Source: Isoetes engelmannii (lineage: Eukaryota; Streptophyta; Lycopodiopsida; Isoetales; Isoetaceae). Taken from it: DNA of 21,539 nucleotides. This document shows positions 19,451 to 21,539 of this stretch, one piece after another. Both the position numbers and the translations under genes were made by a program. Below the pieces are notes generated by a model. The model was given only the letters and a program-made list of their open reading frames with translations, had not been told where the DNA came from and did not search any database. Numbering within the stretch: position 1 is the first letter of the stretch; every line of letters begins with the position of its first letter. The stretch spans positions 1-21,539 of the forward strand of contig JAANSK020267826.1 in assembly GCA_011763485.2 (NCBI GenBank). Reading direction: 5' to 3'.

Positions 19451-20731
19451 ACTGCATTGAGGTTGATTGGACTATTGAGATTGCGTGGAGTTCTGTGGAA
19501 CCATCACGGGTTGCATAAAAGGAAGATCGAAAAGAGGAACTCCACGAAATGATACATTGATAGAATGATTTAGCAATTCAATGGCTTGATCCAGAGACGT
19601 GGGTTGCAGATATTCTGTCATAAGACAAATAACCGGAGGCAGACCTTGTAGAAACCATACAAGAATCTGGCTCTTGGTAGGATATTCCTTGAGTTTGCTA
19701 ATTATAATAAGCAATCGGTCTGCAAAGTCACGCGCAGACCCCTATTGTTGCATATCATTGAAATGTTTCAAAGGTTGATCATCAGCAGAAGATCCATAAT
19801 GAGCTAGAAATGCCACTTCCATTTCACGCCAACTTCATTTTCAATGACTTTTGTTGGCCATGAGCCATTGATATGGTGCATCACACAACATTGTACAAAA
19901 GATATGGAACTTGATCTGGGGTTGTGAGTATTTATTAGGAACAGTGAGAGCCTCAAATTCTTCAATATGTGGTTCAACACTCTGATCTTGAGTATGCTTG
20001 ACTTTAGAACTGCCAAAGACAGGATAAAGAAGTTTCAAATTTAAATCAGTGGCAGGGACCGAAGTTACAACAGTAGTTCCAAAAGCATAAGTAGCTGAAG
20101 CAAGTGGTACTTGACTAGGAAGTTGTGTCTAATAAGAAAATGAGGATCCAGGAACAACAATTGGTGGTTGCATGAGTTGAGTTTTGAAAAAAGTAGAAAA
20201 GTTGAAACCAGGTGGCCTCCAAAAAGCAAAAGCCTTGAGTTCTCGATGCTGATCAACAAGGTCCACATTCGTATCTAGGGAGAGACCACTCACATTGTAA
20301 CATTGACTGGTAGTTGAAGAGATGGAGAAGACTGAAACTCATTGATATAGTTAGGGTCAAAAGAATCCTGAGAATAGCACATACCGTGATGTGGCAAAGA
20401 TGGTTGTGAAGGGAGTGGTGACTACACAGGGGGTATATGGATGTAGGTACTCTCAGGAGTTTGAAAGTACTACGGAGTTTGTCCATGAACTGGAGTTTGA
20501 TGAGTCGAAGGTGGTTGAGAATAATTTCGTCAATGTGGTGGAGATGCGGGACGCGAAGAGAGAGAACAAAAGGTGTAGGAGGTGTGCGATGGGCGCGCGA
20601 ACATGGGCAACCTCCTTCAATATCAGAGTCTCTCAAGAAAGGATCTCGAATAGCTTCCCTGCGCTGTGGCATTCCAGACGAGTAGCAGTTTGGCGGAGAA
20701 GCTCCTTTTGGGTGAAATCATGAAGAGACAT
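19451..20731 (-). pseudogene. Gag region of the Ty3/Gypsy fossil
   Basis: The likely start is the minus-strand ATG at 20731, giving MSLHDFTQKELLRQTATRLE. The capsid-like part (Retrotrans_gag type) is recognisable at about 20016-19472, with wording such as ARDFADRLLIIISKLKEYP and LVWFLQGLPPVICLMTEYLQ, typical of the helical core of plant gag proteins. Gag would form the particle in a live element. The region is broken and old. Confidence 0.75.
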
Positions 20732-21539
20732 CTTGGAAGAAGAAAAAACAAACTAAGGCCCCGCATCGGTGATAGTGTTTGGGGGTTGGATTCGGGATCG
20801 TCTGAAAGACAGCCCAAGTGAGGACCCTTGAAATCAGACAGACATATCCTTCGTATAGAGTGTCACGCGCAATTTTGTAGAAAAGAACTAAGGACAGATG
20901 ATCAGAACAATAAAAAGAAAACAAGAGATACGTCAAAACCAAGATGAGAATCTCTTGAGATGATGAAACAAGATACAAAGGTCTCGTTGAACATAGAATG
21001 TTGTCTTGTCTAGCTCGACTGATATACTGGGGATCCATAAATTATGGGTTCTGAGCCATGAAGACTATGATTCTTGCCGCAGAGGACTCACACTCCAAGG
21101 TTGTGGAGTCCTCACATCGTGGGATCTCATTGTATCTTCCCTTGCTAAGGTGGAGCGTGGCCTTAGCACCTAACTGGATGCGGGGCCTTTTGCTTTAGGG
21201 TCTTTGGGGTCCTTCTTGTACTTCAAGAATAGTCCTTTGCCTTTGGGTACGGGACTAACACTAATATTAGCATCCTAACCTTTGGTTGTTCACAATTTCT
21301 TTCAGTATGTTTGTATGATGTTTTCAATATATGCGCTATGATTGTTTTTTCATTAGTACGGAAATGATAGCAATGCTCCTACCCAACATGTATACATAAA
21401 TATTACTTAACACATGTTTTGCCATAATAGTCCTTCCCCTGAGAGATAGCTGTGACGTACCCAACTTTATCTACGGTGCCCCCACCGTATAAAAGCTGGA
21501 TCATTCCCCCCTATTGGCTTGACAACCAATCAAGGGGCC
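20732..21539 (-). other. Upstream flank of the fossil: probable leader, hairpin-rich
   Basis: No gene is seen. By position this is the leader or terminal repeat side of the Ty3/Gypsy element. It contains several inverted repeats. There is a 13-bp perfect pair at 20755-20767 and 21177-21189, and 8-bp arms at 21082-21089 and 21106-21113. There are 7-bp arms at 21144-21150 and 21161-21167, and 7-bp arms at 21472-21478 and 21483-21489 with a CCCC loop. A primer-binding site complementary to a known plant tRNA could not be pointed to. Confidence 0.5.
20755..21189. repeat. 13-bp inverted repeat pair bounding 435 bp
   Basis: AAGGCCCCGCATC at 20755-20767 and GATGCGGGGCCTT at 21177-21189 are exact reverse complements. 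They could be terminal repeats of a small inserted element, but the flanking bases do not give a convincing target-site duplication. Confidence 0.6.

Larger units (their letters stand above)
15200..20731 (-). mobile_element. Ty3/Gypsy LTR-retrotransposon fossil, internal region
   Basis: Reading on the minus strand, gag, protease, reverse transcriptase, RNase H and integrase regions appear in the order typical of Ty3/Gypsy (integrase last). The internal region is about 5.5 kb, an ordinary size for this group. The polymerase and integrase wording (YSFMDGFSGYNEISI and DFVGPIDPP) resembles plant Ty3/Gypsy elements, perhaps the Tat/Athila side, but the branch is not certain. It is broken, with at least a dozen interruptions, and looks old. 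I could not identify a pair of long terminal repeats: the sequence left of 15200 and right of 20731 shows no obvious shared stretch. The 5' repeat may lie beyond the window, and the 3' one may be lost or unrecognisable. Confidence 0.9.

Noticed and set aside
21472-21539. Plus-strand TATA box (GTATAAAAG) with CCAAT motifs near the window end
   Set aside because: The TATA-like sequence is embedded in a hairpin, the CCAAT motifs lie downstream of it on the plus strand, and no gene follows before the window ends.
1-21539. tRNA or rRNA genes
   Set aside because: Scanning by eye for tRNA B-box and T-arm patterns and for conserved rRNA blocks gave nothing convincing; a covariance-model search would be decisive.

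Overview
The window looks like nuclear DNA from a large, repeat-rich plant genome, more likely a non-seed plant (fern, lycophyte, moss) or a streptophyte alga than a compact flowering-plant genome. The reasons are eukaryotic splice sites, a plant-type LINE with a poly-A tail, a plant Ty3/Gypsy fossil, minisatellites inside non-coding DNA, and no bacterial-style operons. The species cannot be named from the sequence. Nothing here looks like an intact host gene: every recognisable coding stretch is interrupted.

Layout. 1-790: non-coding, with a perfect 3 x 22-bp tandem repeat. 792-1960 (minus strand): pieces of an unrecognised protein gene with a basic, proline/lysine-rich part and an acidic Ser/Asp/Glu tract. 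1963-4900: no gene seen; it holds a cluster of short hairpins (2122-2241), a 19-A run and a 54-bp tandem duplication. 4910-7816 (plus): a second unrecognised multi-exon gene, interrupted, with a well-formed 594-bp intron largely filled by a seven-unit minisatellite and a Gln-rich tail built on a 60-bp duplication. 7820-11370: AT-rich DNA of unknown origin split by a 5'-truncated LINE (9095-10140) with its poly-A tail and 17-bp target-site duplication. 11376-11973 (minus): overlapping open frames of doubtful nature. 11974-11998: a run of 25 C. 12637-12950: an eight-unit minisatellite built on a TATGCGCGCATA-type palindrome. 12972-14662 (plus): a broken gene that resembles the DUF7869 family of transposon-associated proteins. 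15200-20731 (minus): an old, heavily broken Ty3/Gypsy element (gag, protease, reverse transcriptase/RNase H, integrase in canonical order), with a hairpin-rich upstream flank to the window end.

The parts do not form one pathway. The picture is layered decay: two or three unfamiliar gene remnants, a comparatively young LINE copy and an old LTR-element fossil. The best candidates for something undescribed are the two unrecognised gene remnants (792-1960 and 4910-7816), the DUF7869-like gene with its palindromic minisatellite, and the inverted copy of the target site at the LINE's 5' junction.
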